DNA of 44,091 nt. Origin: a virus. This document shows, piece by piece, positions 35,744-42,404 of this stretch. Position 1 is the stretch's first letter. Each line of letters starts with the position of its first letter. Under the pieces are notes generated by a model. That model worked only from the letters and a program-made list of their open reading frames with translations, was not told where the DNA came from and searched no databases. The stretch lies in IMG/VR virus record IMGVR_UViG_3300045120_000006, positions 1 to 44,091 of that record; one strand, given 5' to 3'. The translations under genes were made by a program, and so were the position numbers.

Positions 35744-35793
35744 GTTTACAGTTCAATCAACCGATTGAACGTTTCTAGTTGGGATACCTAGAC

Positions 35794-36672
35794 ATGACAC
35801 AAGTAGTTGGAATGAACGAAGCTCCGGCCTCACGTGCGAAGCGTACACACAATGCAAGCACGTATGGCGCGGACATTCTCAATCTAGCGCAAGCAAAGCG
35901 CACGAGTGAGAGTGGTTGCATATACATCGTACTCACTCACGAAGCATCGCTGCGTGATCTAGCTGCCAAATACGATCATGCAGTGGAAACAAAAGCATCG
36001 CTGCGTGAGTGTTTGCTCGATCACTGGTACGCAACGCCAGAGGGTGCGAAGTTCAAGAAGCATCGCGACACGATGCCGAAAGGAAAGAAGCGCAGTGAGA
36101 AACAAGTTGTGCAAGCTGCGGAGTTGACGCGTCTTGAGAACGCTATTCGTAATCAGATTGAGCGTTCACTAGACACGTATCGTGGCGTGACACTGTTGCG
36201 CGATCAAAAGCGCAAGGTTCACATCGAGCGCATTGATGGTACGAAAAGCTATGCTTGCTATGTTCGCAGTGAGGCAGTGTTGAATGAGCAAACTAATACG
36301 CCGTTCAACGCCAGTGATCTGCAAACGCTTAACGGCATTGCGAAGCAGTTCAACGAAAAGACATCGACTGCGAACGTACTCGCAATGTGCAGCACGAAGA
36401 AGAAGGGCGCAGCTAATGCAGCGAAAGGTAACAGCGAAGAAGCGCTTGCACCCTCGCTCATCGGCAAGACGTTGAAGCAACTTGATACCGCGTTGTCGCC
36501 ACTAGCGGCTGGCGGAAAGATCGAAGGCGTGAGCAAAGCTACTCGCGCTGAAGCTCACGCACTATGGGCGCGTTTAGATGCAGCGATGACTAGCGAAGAA
36601 AAGACTGCAGCTAAAGCAGCGTTCAACTCTCTTGCTGCGAAGCCTGAGAAGAAGGCGAAGAAAGCAGCTTAA
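35794..36672 (+). CDS. First rightward early gene, unknown function (292 aa)
   Basis: 292 aa, strongly basic, with no family I can name. The N-terminal half is mixed alpha/beta, the segment KFKKHRDTMPKGKKRSEKQV is highly basic, and the C-terminal 60 residues are Ala/Lys-rich helices ending EKKAKKAA. ATG 35794 was preferred to an in-frame TTG 15 bases upstream because GGGAT lies at suitable spacing. It has its own promoter (35716) and intrinsic terminator (36692), so it is a separate early unit. A nucleic-acid-binding or regulatory role, perhaps at the palindromic sites flanking the unit, is a guess from charge and position. Confidence 0.65.
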   Translation: MTQVVGMNEAPASRAKRTHNASTYGADILNLAQAKRTSESGCIYIVLTHEASLRDLAAKYDHAVETKASLRECLLDHWYATPEGAKFKKHRDTMPKGKKRSEKQVVQAAELTRLENAIRNQIERSLDTYRGVTLLRDQKRKVHIERIDGTKSYACYVRSEAVLNEQTNTPFNASDLQTLNGIAKQFNEKTSTANVLAMCSTKKKGAANAAKGNSEEALAPSLIGKTLKQLDTALSPLAAGGKIEGVSKATRAEAHALWARLDAAMTSEEKTAAKAAFNSLAAKPEKKAKKAA

Positions 36673-36691
36673 CTACTACTGAACTAACTAA

Positions 36692-36722
36692 CCCGCCAGC
36701 CTAACAAGCTGGCGGGTTTTTT
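36692..36722 (+). terminator. Intrinsic terminator after first early gene
   Basis: CCCGCCAGC and GCTGGCGGG form a perfect 9-bp GC-rich stem around a 7-base loop, followed directly by six T residues. This is a textbook rho-independent terminator for rightward transcription, 20 bases after the stop codon. Confidence 0.93.
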
Positions 36723-36723
36723 C

Positions 36724-36738
36724 GTATCCAATGTATAC
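36724..36738. promoter_or_regulatory. Palindromic site 7 (GTATCCAATGTATAC), one core mismatch
   Basis: Lies one base after the terminator T-run. It is the only listed copy with a mismatch in the core. Confidence 0.55.
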
Positions 36739-36851
36739 AGAAATCTAAGCGGTGCTTCGCACTTGTTTAGTAGATATATAAAAAAACGCCCTAGCGCCCG
36801 CCAACTCACACGCCGCTATCAGCAGCACTACGCAACGCTGCATGTACTTCA

Positions 36852-36866
36852 GTATACAATGTATAG
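36852..36866. promoter_or_regulatory. Palindromic site 8 (GTATACAATGTATAG)
   Basis: Exact core, 34 bp upstream of the -35 of promoter C, a position suited to activation or to repression by looping. Confidence 0.7.
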
Positions 36867-36900
36867 CGTACATATCCACAGTGTTCTCAATTAGTGGCAC

Positions 36901-36928
36901 TTGCATGTGATTTTAGATGTGGTATAAT
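36901..36928 (+). promoter_or_regulatory. Promoter C of the four-copy early family
   Basis: TTGCAT at 36901-36906, a 16-bp spacer, a consensus TATAAT at 36923-36928 and extended -10 TGG. It is the best match of the family and leads the membrane peptide, DUF932 and PEP-CTERM genes. Confidence 0.82.
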
Positions 36929-36957
36929 GATAGCTGTAAATGAGAGGGATACAACCG

Positions 36958-37059
36958 ATGATAGTCCTAATCGAGAAATTGGCTATTGCCACAATGCACC
37001 TAATAGCTGGAACGCTACTAGGTGCTTTCGTCGTTCTTATAATCGTATACAATGTATAA
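36958..37059 (+). CDS. 33-aa single-span membrane peptide
   Basis: A short reading frame just after promoter C, with GAGGGA eight bases before its ATG. It begins MIVLIEKLAIATMHLIAGTL, and the remainder is hydrophobic, ending VYNV, so it is one membrane span with a short N-terminal polar part. The last codons and the TAA stop lie inside palindromic site 9. A second 33-aa membrane peptide occurs at 38810. Function unknown; small phage membrane peptides often affect envelope or superinfection, but nothing specific is shown here. Confidence 0.5.
   Translation: MIVLIEKLAIATMHLIAGTLLGAFVVLIIVYNV
37045..37059. promoter_or_regulatory. Palindromic site 9 (GTATACAATGTATAA)
   Basis: Exact core, 11 bases before the DUF932 gene start. 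It also supplies the last codons and the stop of the 33-aa membrane peptide. A bound protein here would sit right at the ribosome-binding-site region. Confidence 0.7.
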
Positions 37060-37070
37060 GGAGAGCTAAC

Positions 37071-37913
37071 ATGCTACCAGCCCTCAGTACTAATGAGATA
37101 GAAGGCATAGACACTGCACGTGTCTTTACTGATGTAGCTACAATGCAAGATCGCTGTCCTGCATTGTTTGCTACATCTGCACATCCGAAGATGAGTGCGC
37201 GTTATAGCTTCACCAACACTTATGACATCTTGCTGCACATTCACAATAAGGGCTTCAAGGTTAGCAGTGTGCAAGGTGGGCATAAGCGCTATGGCGCAGT
37301 GATGGTGCGTATGCGTCACGATAGCTACGATAAGCGTGATGAAGCGCCTGAGATAGTTGTGCTTGATAGTCACGACGGTACTAAGCCTATCAAGCTAATG
37401 CTCGGTATGATTAAGTTCATCTGCATGAATGGTATGGTAGCAGGTGATATGCTCTATGCACGTAGCTTCAGACATCTAGCTCCTGATCTAATGGAGCAGA
37501 TCATGTTGGAGCTACAAGACATCGACGGCCATATAGATAAGTTGAAGAAACGCGTAGAGGTGATGAAGTCATACAAGACAAACATCGGTGAGCGCATTGC
37601 ACTAGCACACGCAGCTATTGCTGTGCGCTTCGGTGATGATCGTAGTGCTTCATTCATAGCTGATATGCGTCAGCGCATGTTGGAGGTTAGACGCAGTGAC
37701 GATGATAGCGACGATCTCTACACTGTGATGAACGTGATACAAGAGAATGTGTTGCGAGGTGGCATGATGTATAGCATCAACAACACGGTGAGGCGTGTGT
37801 CCGCCATCAGCAACGTCAACCGCAACGTCAGCATCAATCAAGCACTGTGGAAGGCCGCAGATGCTATAGTTGTTAAACAAGTTATCGGTGGTGCGATGGC
37901 TTCTGCCGATTAG
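37071..37913 (+). CDS. DUF932-like phage protein
   Basis: 280 aa. The central stretch EIVVLDSHDGTKPIKLMLGM followed by IKFICMNGMVAG matches the conserved core of the DUF932 family (a LNSHDGS...CSNGLVVG-like block), preceded by YGAVMVRMRH. The family is widespread in phages and plasmids and its biochemical role is not established. ATG 37071 was chosen because AAGGAGAG lies five bases upstream; the longer in-frame extension runs back over promoter C and the small membrane peptide. It sits between two palindromic sites and directly ahead of the PEP-CTERM gene. Confidence 0.75.
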   Translation: MLPALSTNEIEGIDTARVFTDVATMQDRCPALFATSAHPKMSARYSFTNTYDILLHIHNKGFKVSSVQGGHKRYGAVMVRMRHDSYDKRDEAPEIVVLDSHDGTKPIKLMLGMIKFICMNGMVAGDMLYARSFRHLAPDLMEQIMLELQDIDGHIDKLKKRVEVMKSYKTNIGERIALAHAAIAVRFGDDRSASFIADMRQRMLEVRRSDDDSDDLYTVMNVIQENVLRGGMMYSINNTVRRVSAISNVNRNVSINQALWKAADAIVVKQVIGGAMASAD

Positions 37914-37917
37914 TTGC

Positions 37918-37932
37918 GTATACATTGTATAT
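37918..37932. promoter_or_regulatory. Palindromic site 10 (GTATACATTGTATAT)
   Basis: Exact core in the 43-base gap between the DUF932 stop and the PEP-CTERM gene start, 24 bases before that ATG. Confidence 0.7.
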
Positions 37933-37956
37933 AGCCATCTCCTAGGAGACTGAAGC

Positions 37957-38697
37957 ATGAAGAAACTAAGTGGAATGCTAGCAGCACTCTCGCTGTTAGT
38001 AGCAACAAGTGCTAACGCAGATGTTATCAATAATCTGTCGATTGGAACACTACTCAGTCCAGTGCCACAATCACAGAGTAATCCGTGTATCATCTGCGCT
38101 ACGAACGCATCGCAGCCTATTGTGGATGCAGTGTCGTTCGGTTACAATAACTTCACCAGCAACGGCAACACATCATCGTACAATATGTTCTCCGACTCAG
38201 TAATCGCGAACGTAGCTGACGGTGTGATGGGACTAGCATACACGAGAGGGTTTCTCGTTGATGCATTGCAAGTACTCGGTGATGTTAACCTGTCCTTCGG
38301 TGTTGCTATCGACGTTAACACCGCACATGGAGGCGAAACGCTGCAGACGTTCCAGCTTATTGATCTTAGTAAGCCAGCTGGACAGCGTATCATCTTCGAC
38401 ATTGATGGACCTATTGCTCTACCGGATACGAACAACGGTAACGGCAAGGGTGATTATCTCATCACTGGTTTTGACTTGTCAGGTATAGATAACGGTGATC
38501 TGTTGATCTTCCGTGCTATGTGGACAAACGCCAGTGATGGAGGTGAGTCGTTCTACATAGTACCTATCTTGTCAGCAGTATCAGAGACACCACTACCTTC
38601 AGCCATCTGGGCATTCGGTAGTGCGCTGACAGGCTTCGTGTTAGTAACGCGTAGGCGTAAGCGTAGCGTGCCTGCGTTAGTGAATAGTGTTGCGTAA
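37957..38697 (+). CDS. Secreted protein with PEP-CTERM-like sorting tail
   Basis: 246 aa. A signal peptide covers residues 1-21 (MKKLSGMLAALSLLVATSANA, shown here to its cleavage after ...SANA). The mature part is Asn-, Asp-, Gly- and Ser-rich and beta-like. At the C-terminus PLPSAIWAFGSALTG is followed by a hydrophobic span to about residue 230 and a basic TRRRKR cluster, matching the PLPAAVWLFGSALLG-type variant of the PEP-CTERM signal recognised by exosortases. In bacteria such proteins are sorted with exopolysaccharide and biofilm. The phage has no exosortase, so host enzyme is implied. Possible roles are altering the infected cell surface or superinfection exclusion. CTAGGAG lies upstream. 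Confidence 0.82.
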   Translation: MKKLSGMLAALSLLVATSANADVINNLSIGTLLSPVPQSQSNPCIICATNASQPIVDAVSFGYNNFTSNGNTSSYNMFSDSVIANVADGVMGLAYTRGFLVDALQVLGDVNLSFGVAIDVNTAHGGETLQTFQLIDLSKPAGQRIIFDIDGPIALPDTNNGNGKGDYLITGFDLSGIDNGDLLIFRAMWTNASDGGESFYIVPILSAVSETPLPSAIWAFGSALTGFVLVTRRRKRSVPALVNSVA

Positions 38698-38809
38698 GTA
38701 GCACTATCCCTGCATCACATGCGGAACGTCCTCACCCCGCAGTGTAAGACGCCACACCGTGTGTGGTGCAGGGTCATAACCTGTGGGTCATTATCAATAG
38801 GAGGATAAG
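38698..38809. other. Gap after PEP-CTERM gene
   Basis: 112 bases. It holds a short GC-rich inverted repeat around 38750-38768 (CCACAC, CGT, GTGTGG) with no U-run, and a strong AGGAGGA ribosome-binding site at its end. No gene recognised. Confidence 0.4.
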
Positions 38810-38911
38810 ATGCTACATGCATTGATAACTGTATTTGGTGGGCCTATAGTACTCATAGCCATAGCTATAGCTGTTGGCTGTGTTATAGCTGATGTACCTA
38901 TAATCCACTAA
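38810..38911 (+). CDS. Second 33-aa single-span membrane peptide
   Basis: A short reading frame with a very good ribosome-binding site (AGGAGGA, about six bases before ATG). The product starts MLHALITVFGGPIVLIAIAI and continues as one hydrophobic span ending ADVPIIH. It is the same length as the peptide at 36958 but not clearly homologous. The pair brackets the DUF932 and PEP-CTERM genes. Function unknown. Confidence 0.5.
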   Translation: MLHALITVFGGPIVLIAIAIAVGCVIADVPIIH

Positions 38912-38919
38912 GGCTGCGA

Positions 38920-38939
38920 ACCGGCACTATCGTGCCGGT
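38920..38939. other. Hairpin ACCGGCAC-TATC-GTGCCGGT
   Basis: Perfect 8-bp stem with a 4-base loop right after the second membrane peptide. There is no clear U-run on the rightward side. It may act as a weak terminator or mRNA end-protecting element, and palindromic site 11 follows 13 bases later. Confidence 0.5.
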
Positions 38940-38952
38940 CATCAGTTGGTTG

Positions 38953-38967
38953 GTATACATTGTATAC
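38953..38967. promoter_or_regulatory. Palindromic site 11 (GTATACATTGTATAC)
   Basis: Perfect copy in the gap, 29 bases before the ATG of the 316-aa gene. Confidence 0.74.
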
Positions 38968-38996
38968 AGCTCAACGTAGCGATAGCAGAGGACAAG

Positions 38997-39947
38997 ATGC
39001 TAGCACAATCATGGCTATATGGCCGTCGTATGCCTTCCCCACATGACGCGTTGGTAGAGAAACGCTTACGCCTACCAGCTGAGTTCAATCCCCATAGTAG
39101 TGTAGTAGTACTCAATCAGCTTGCAGAGCGCATTGTCTTCACTGACGATGTGCCTAGCCTGTTGTATGAGATGCATGACAACAGGCAGCTGACGTATGAA
39201 GGTATGTTGACTAGTGCGCGTCTGCCTTACGACTGTTTCTGGCTTGAGTACAAATCAATCATCGGCTTTGAAGGGTTCAAGGACGTAGATCGTGCTGAGT
39301 ACGGCGCACTAGTTGTGCAGTACCATCAAGGTGCACGTTTGTACATAGTCATAGGCACGCCGTATCAAGACTTAGGCACAGTCAGCGGCTTAGTGTATGT
39401 AGTAGAGTTCAATGTGTGGCCTCCTGTTCTACATGCACACCCCAAGCTACCCGAGGGTGTGAAGAAGGCATTGTCGTTTGATGTACTCTATGCCTATAAT
39501 GACAAGCGCATCAAGAAAGAGGAAGAAGCTGCTATTGATACATTAGGTGGCATAGTCACTGAACTCATCTTCGGCATCTTCCTAGTCACACAACCACGCA
39601 CGTACTACGATGAAGCAGTCAAGTGGCATCCTAAGAAACAAGCCGCTCGTACTAAACACGGCAAGCCGCCGTTGTTGGAGTATCGTCGTATCCGTATGCG
39701 TATCACTAAGCCGGTGAAACGCTATGCAGCGCACGCGACCGCCACACGTGGCATCAACACATCTATCACACATGAACTAGACACGGAGCATCCAGATGCT
39801 ACAACTCATAGACGCTATCACAAGGTCATGGGACACTTTAGACACTACAATAACCATGATCCTGCTTACAGCGTGTGGATTGAGCCTCATTATCGTGGTG
39901 ATCCTGCGCTTGGCATTACGTTTACCGAAAGGGACGTAAGCAGATGA
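38997..39947 (+). CDS. Hypothetical early protein with C-terminal HKVMGHFRHY motif (316 aa)
   Basis: 316 aa; ATG 38997 has AGAGGA nearby. The N-terminal two thirds is alpha/beta (LYIVIGTPYQDLGTVSGLVY; a long helix EEEAAIDTLGGIVTELIFGI). The C-terminus has RYHKVMGHFRHY and SVWIEPHYRGDPALG, a His/Arg-rich block that I recall from unassigned phage proteins. No catalytic function can be assigned. Its stop overlaps the next small gene (ATGA), and a palindromic site lies just upstream. Confidence 0.65.
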   Translation: MLAQSWLYGRRMPSPHDALVEKRLRLPAEFNPHSSVVVLNQLAERIVFTDDVPSLLYEMHDNRQLTYEGMLTSARLPYDCFWLEYKSIIGFEGFKDVDRAEYGALVVQYHQGARLYIVIGTPYQDLGTVSGLVYVVEFNVWPPVLHAHPKLPEGVKKALSFDVLYAYNDKRIKKEEEAAIDTLGGIVTELIFGIFLVTQPRTYYDEAVKWHPKKQAARTKHGKPPLLEYRRIRMRITKPVKRYAAHATATRGINTSITHELDTEHPDATTHRRYHKVMGHFRHYNNHDPAYSVWIEPHYRGDPALGITFTERDVSR

Positions 39948-40123
39948 GCACTAACCACACACTATGCGTGCTGTGTGGCTACAAGCTGCAAACGCACGAG
40001 TGCAACAATGCATGGCCCGTTGCATACGGTCTATGTTGCGATGACTGCGATGACAATGTAATCTATCCTTCACGCATAATGGTACTAGCAACGCCGCGAA
40101 TGCCTGATGAGAGGATACACTGA
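39944..40123 (+). CDS. Small zinc-ribbon-like protein (59 aa)
   Basis: A short gene overlapping the upstream stop by 4 bases (ATGA). The product has CVLCG (Cys8, Cys11), Cys20, and GLCCDDC (Cys31, Cys32, Cys35), a CxxC...CxxC-type pattern for one zinc. The segment NNAWPVAYGLCCDDC followed by IYPSRI resembles small zinc-ribbon phage proteins with NNA.PV..G.CCDDCN and IPARI. It probably binds zinc and perhaps nucleic acid or protein; a specific role is unknown. Confidence 0.65.
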   Translation: MSTNHTLCVLCGYKLQTHECNNAWPVAYGLCCDDCDDNVIYPSRIMVLATPRMPDERIH

Positions 40124-40124
40124 G

Positions 40125-40352
40125 ATGGAGCAAGAGAACATCTGGCTACAGCCAGGTACACGAGCACACATGCTTGTTTATAAACAAGGCAAGTGGCAAG
40201 TGTGGACTAGCAGCAACAGCCGCCAAGGCGACAGTGATCTATGGCTTGGCACCTACATGGAGCTACACCCCAACGGCAAGTGTATACAATGTATACGGGG
40301 TGAGGTTGAAGTGCGTGATCTAGTAATCCGTCCAGCAACAGGAGATAGATAA
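40125..40352 (+). CDS. Hypothetical small protein (75 aa)
   Basis: 75 aa beginning MEQENIWLQPGTRAHMLVYK, a compact strand-rich protein with several Trp residues (KWQVWTSSNS, DLWLGTYMEL). GAGAGGA lies upstream of ATG 40125. A perfect palindromic site is inside the gene and encodes Cys-Ile-Gln-Cys-Ile. Its stop overlaps the next start as TAATG. No family recognised. Confidence 0.6.
   Translation: MEQENIWLQPGTRAHMLVYKQGKWQVWTSSNSRQGDSDLWLGTYMELHPNGKCIQCIRGEVEVRDLVIRPATGDR
40282..40296. promoter_or_regulatory. Palindromic site 12 (GTATACAATGTATAC), inside a small gene
   Basis: Perfect 15-bp copy in the coding sequence of the 75-aa protein. Confidence 0.72.
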
Positions 40353-40759
40353 TGGCTGAACCACAGACAATAGGCAGCGACCCTCTACGTGAGACAGCAG
40401 CTCGTGGTGTTGAAGCTATCCATGCTATTGTAGTAGAACGTGACGACCTACGCATTCAGTGCGACCGTATGCATACGGACATCATGCTGTATCGCCAGAA
40501 GATTGACCAACTTGAAGTGAGACTTAGCGAAGCAGCTGCAGAGCGCGATCACTACATGCGCTACTGCACTGAGATAACAGTCAGGCTTAACAACATACAA
40601 ACCCTGATAGCATCAACAGTGGAGGAAGCAAAGCACGCAGCATACAAACGCAGCAACGTCATACCAACTGCTACAAAGCCAGTTGTAAGTGACAAAGACA
40701 TAGCTGAACTTGGTAACTTAATCGCTCGCTTGCCTACCAATGGCAACAGCAAACAGTAG
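40352..40759 (+). CDS. Coiled-coil protein (135 aa)
   Basis: 135 aa. Residues about 20-100 form a long heptad-rich helix (QKIDQLEVRLSEAAAERDHY and flanks), followed by a short helical tail (DKDIAELGNLIARLP). It is translationally coupled to the previous gene (TAATG). It is one of several coiled-coil early proteins here (also at 43464 and 43850). No enzymatic motif; a structural or adaptor role is plausible. Confidence 0.6.
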   Translation: MAEPQTIGSDPLRETAARGVEAIHAIVVERDDLRIQCDRMHTDIMLYRQKIDQLEVRLSEAAAERDHYMRYCTEITVRLNNIQTLIASTVEEAKHAAYKRSNVIPTATKPVVSDKDIAELGNLIARLPTNGNSKQ

Positions 40760-40770
40760 GGATACTGACT

Positions 40771-42021
40771 ATGACTAAAGCTATATGCTTCTACAACAAC
40801 GGCACACTTGACAAGCGTGCCTTCACAATGCTCGGTCTATCTGCTAAAGCAGATGACAAAGCAATCGGCTTCTTCGGTACTGGCTTCAAGTACGCAATCG
40901 CCACGCTGTTGCGTGAGGGATTAGATGTTAAAGTACACGTGATGCAAGAGAACGGTGATGTGCGTGAGTATGGCTTCTTCACACGGCGTGACACATTCCG
41001 TGATAAGGAGTTCGACTTCATTCACTACTACTACGATGTTCCCGGTGCTAGGTTTGAGAACGAACTGCCATTCACTACACACTTAGGAGCCAACTGGAAA
41101 CTGTGGCAAGCCTATCGTGAGCTGTACACCAATGCGATAGATGAAGGTGGCAGTGTTGAGTTGATCGAAGACATACACGGCTTCAATCCTATGGCTGGTG
41201 ACGTATGCGTGTACGTGGTAGGCGACGAGTTCATTAAGGTCTACGAACAGCACAACAAGTACTTCATCAAAGCAGACACAGTTGCTGAAGGGTACAACAT
41301 ACGCTGTGTTACTAAGATCGAAGACAGTGACAACTGTGTGTACTACAAAACAATGTACACAGGTACGCAGTTGGACAAACCATCGCACTTCACCTATGAC
41401 TACGTAGGAACAGTAAGCTTGACTGAGGATAGAACACTCGCAGATACGTGGTCACTACGCCATCACATCTCTCGCCTATGGCTAGAGTTCATGGACTATG
41501 ACACATTGATAGAACACCTACCCTATGTAGCTAATGAGAAGATGTATGAAGGCAGACTTAGTGACGACTACTGCACACCTAGTGCTGACTTCGTTCGCGC
41601 GTGCACCTACCTGAGTGAGCAACATCGCTCTATGCCTATGTGGGCACGCGATGCATTCAACAAGTCACGCCCTTTCAACGAACAAGTTGAAAGCTTCAAG
41701 CCTAACAAGTGGCAACGTGCACACATGAAGCGCGTTGAGCAAATCATGCATCACTGTGGTTGCTTCATTGACATGGACAAGGTAATCACATGCGCTTCAC
41801 TACCCGATGATGTACTTGGCTTGTTCAAGAACAACATCATCTACATCGCTAAGGCAGCATTCGAGCGTGGCTTCGTAGCGTTGTTAGGAACTGTGTATGA
41901 GGAATGGCTACACATGCATAAGCATTGCGATGACGGCAGCCGCGTGATGCAGAACGCTCTAGTCGATAAGGTTGCTACACTCATGGAGCAGTTGTATGAC
42001 ACAGAACATGAAGATAAGTGA
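40771..42021 (+). CDS. GHKL-ATPase-like protein with possibly permuted motifs (416 aa)
   Basis: 416 aa. Residues 33-40 (GFFGTGFK, then YAIATLLR) look like the glycine-rich ATP-lid motif of GHKL ATPases, and residues 116-127 (RELYTNAIDEGG; Glu117, Asn121) look like the N-box. In classical Hsp90/MutL/histidine-kinase folds the N-box comes first, so the order here is reversed. The C-terminus carries VYEEWLHMHKHCDDGSR (Glu377, Glu378, His381, His383, His385), which resembles a metal-binding helix. Function unknown; its place among early accessory genes would suit host takeover or counter-defence. The GHKL reading needs structural support. Confidence 0.6.
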   Translation: MTKAICFYNNGTLDKRAFTMLGLSAKADDKAIGFFGTGFKYAIATLLREGLDVKVHVMQENGDVREYGFFTRRDTFRDKEFDFIHYYYDVPGARFENELPFTTHLGANWKLWQAYRELYTNAIDEGGSVELIEDIHGFNPMAGDVCVYVVGDEFIKVYEQHNKYFIKADTVAEGYNIRCVTKIEDSDNCVYYKTMYTGTQLDKPSHFTYDYVGTVSLTEDRTLADTWSLRHHISRLWLEFMDYDTLIEHLPYVANEKMYEGRLSDDYCTPSADFVRACTYLSEQHRSMPMWARDAFNKSRPFNEQVESFKPNKWQRAHMKRVEQIMHHCGCFIDMDKVITCASLPDDVLGLFKNNIIYIAKAAFERGFVALLGTVYEEWLHMHKHCDDGSRVMQNALVDKVATLMEQLYDTEHEDK

Positions 42022-42220
42022 TAAACGACCAGTGGTGAGAGCTGACAGCTTGTACATCATAGCCGCTGGCGACATTGCTAATGGCTTTCTATTCGTCGGC
42101 CCGTTTGCTAATGAGCAAGCAGCCAACGACTACATCGACAACGATCCTAGCGATGATATAATGTCTGCTATGCCTCTCGTTAACCCTGAAGATGTAGCAG
42201 ATGACGGTGATGCTGCTTAG
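42008..42220 (+). CDS. Hypothetical small acidic protein (70 aa)
   Basis: 70 aa, beginning MKISDKRPVVRADSLYIIAA, with a strand-turn-strand start, a FANEQAANDYIDNDPSDD helix and an acidic tail. ATG 42008 lies inside the end of the upstream gene (14-base overlap), so translation is likely coupled. No family recognised. Confidence 0.6.
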   Translation: MKISDKRPVVRADSLYIIAAGDIANGFLFVGPFANEQAANDYIDNDPSDDIMSAMPLVNPEDVADDGDAA

Positions 42221-42404
42221 CTTCATCAGCTATTGGTGGAGCACGGTGTTTCTATTCGCCGTGTTCTACCTACTCCCTTCCTACCTACTACTGCGTGGAG
42301 TACGCAACTATGTCAGACAAGATGCCACCACACGTAGCAGCGCAACGCGCAGAGTTCGCAAGCGGAAAGCGAGCTACGCAGTTGCGTCGAAGGGGAGAAG
42401 CTAG
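42210..42404 (+). CDS. Possible small membrane protein overlapping the HNH gene (64 aa)
   Basis: The reading begins MLLSFISYWWSTVFLFAVFY, a strongly hydrophobic span, followed by a very basic tail. It would explain the otherwise empty 89 bases before the HNH gene. Against it, there is no clear ribosome-binding site, and the basic tail overlaps the HNH coding sequence by 95 bases in another frame. Coupling to the upstream stop at 42218-42220 is possible. Confidence 0.38.
   Translation: MLLSFISYWWSTVFLFAVFYLLPSYLLLRGVRNYVRQDATTRSSATRRVRKRKASYAVASKGRS

Larger units (their letters stand above)
35102..35793. other. Divergent control region (692 bases)
   Basis: The largest stretch without a convincing gene, separating the leftward late and rightward early blocks. 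It holds the candidate late promoter, a perfect 7-bp hairpin, two palindromic sites, a 14-bp near-perfect hairpin and early promoter B. The part at about 35290-35440 shows nothing I can name. The arrangement suits a master switch region and possibly a replication origin, though no iterons or AT-rich unwinding element were recognised. Confidence 0.55.

Noticed and set aside
36765-36800. Possible leftward terminator (a run of A residues next to GC-rich sequence)
   Set aside because: The GC-rich part does not form a stem of useful length before the T-run on the minus strand.
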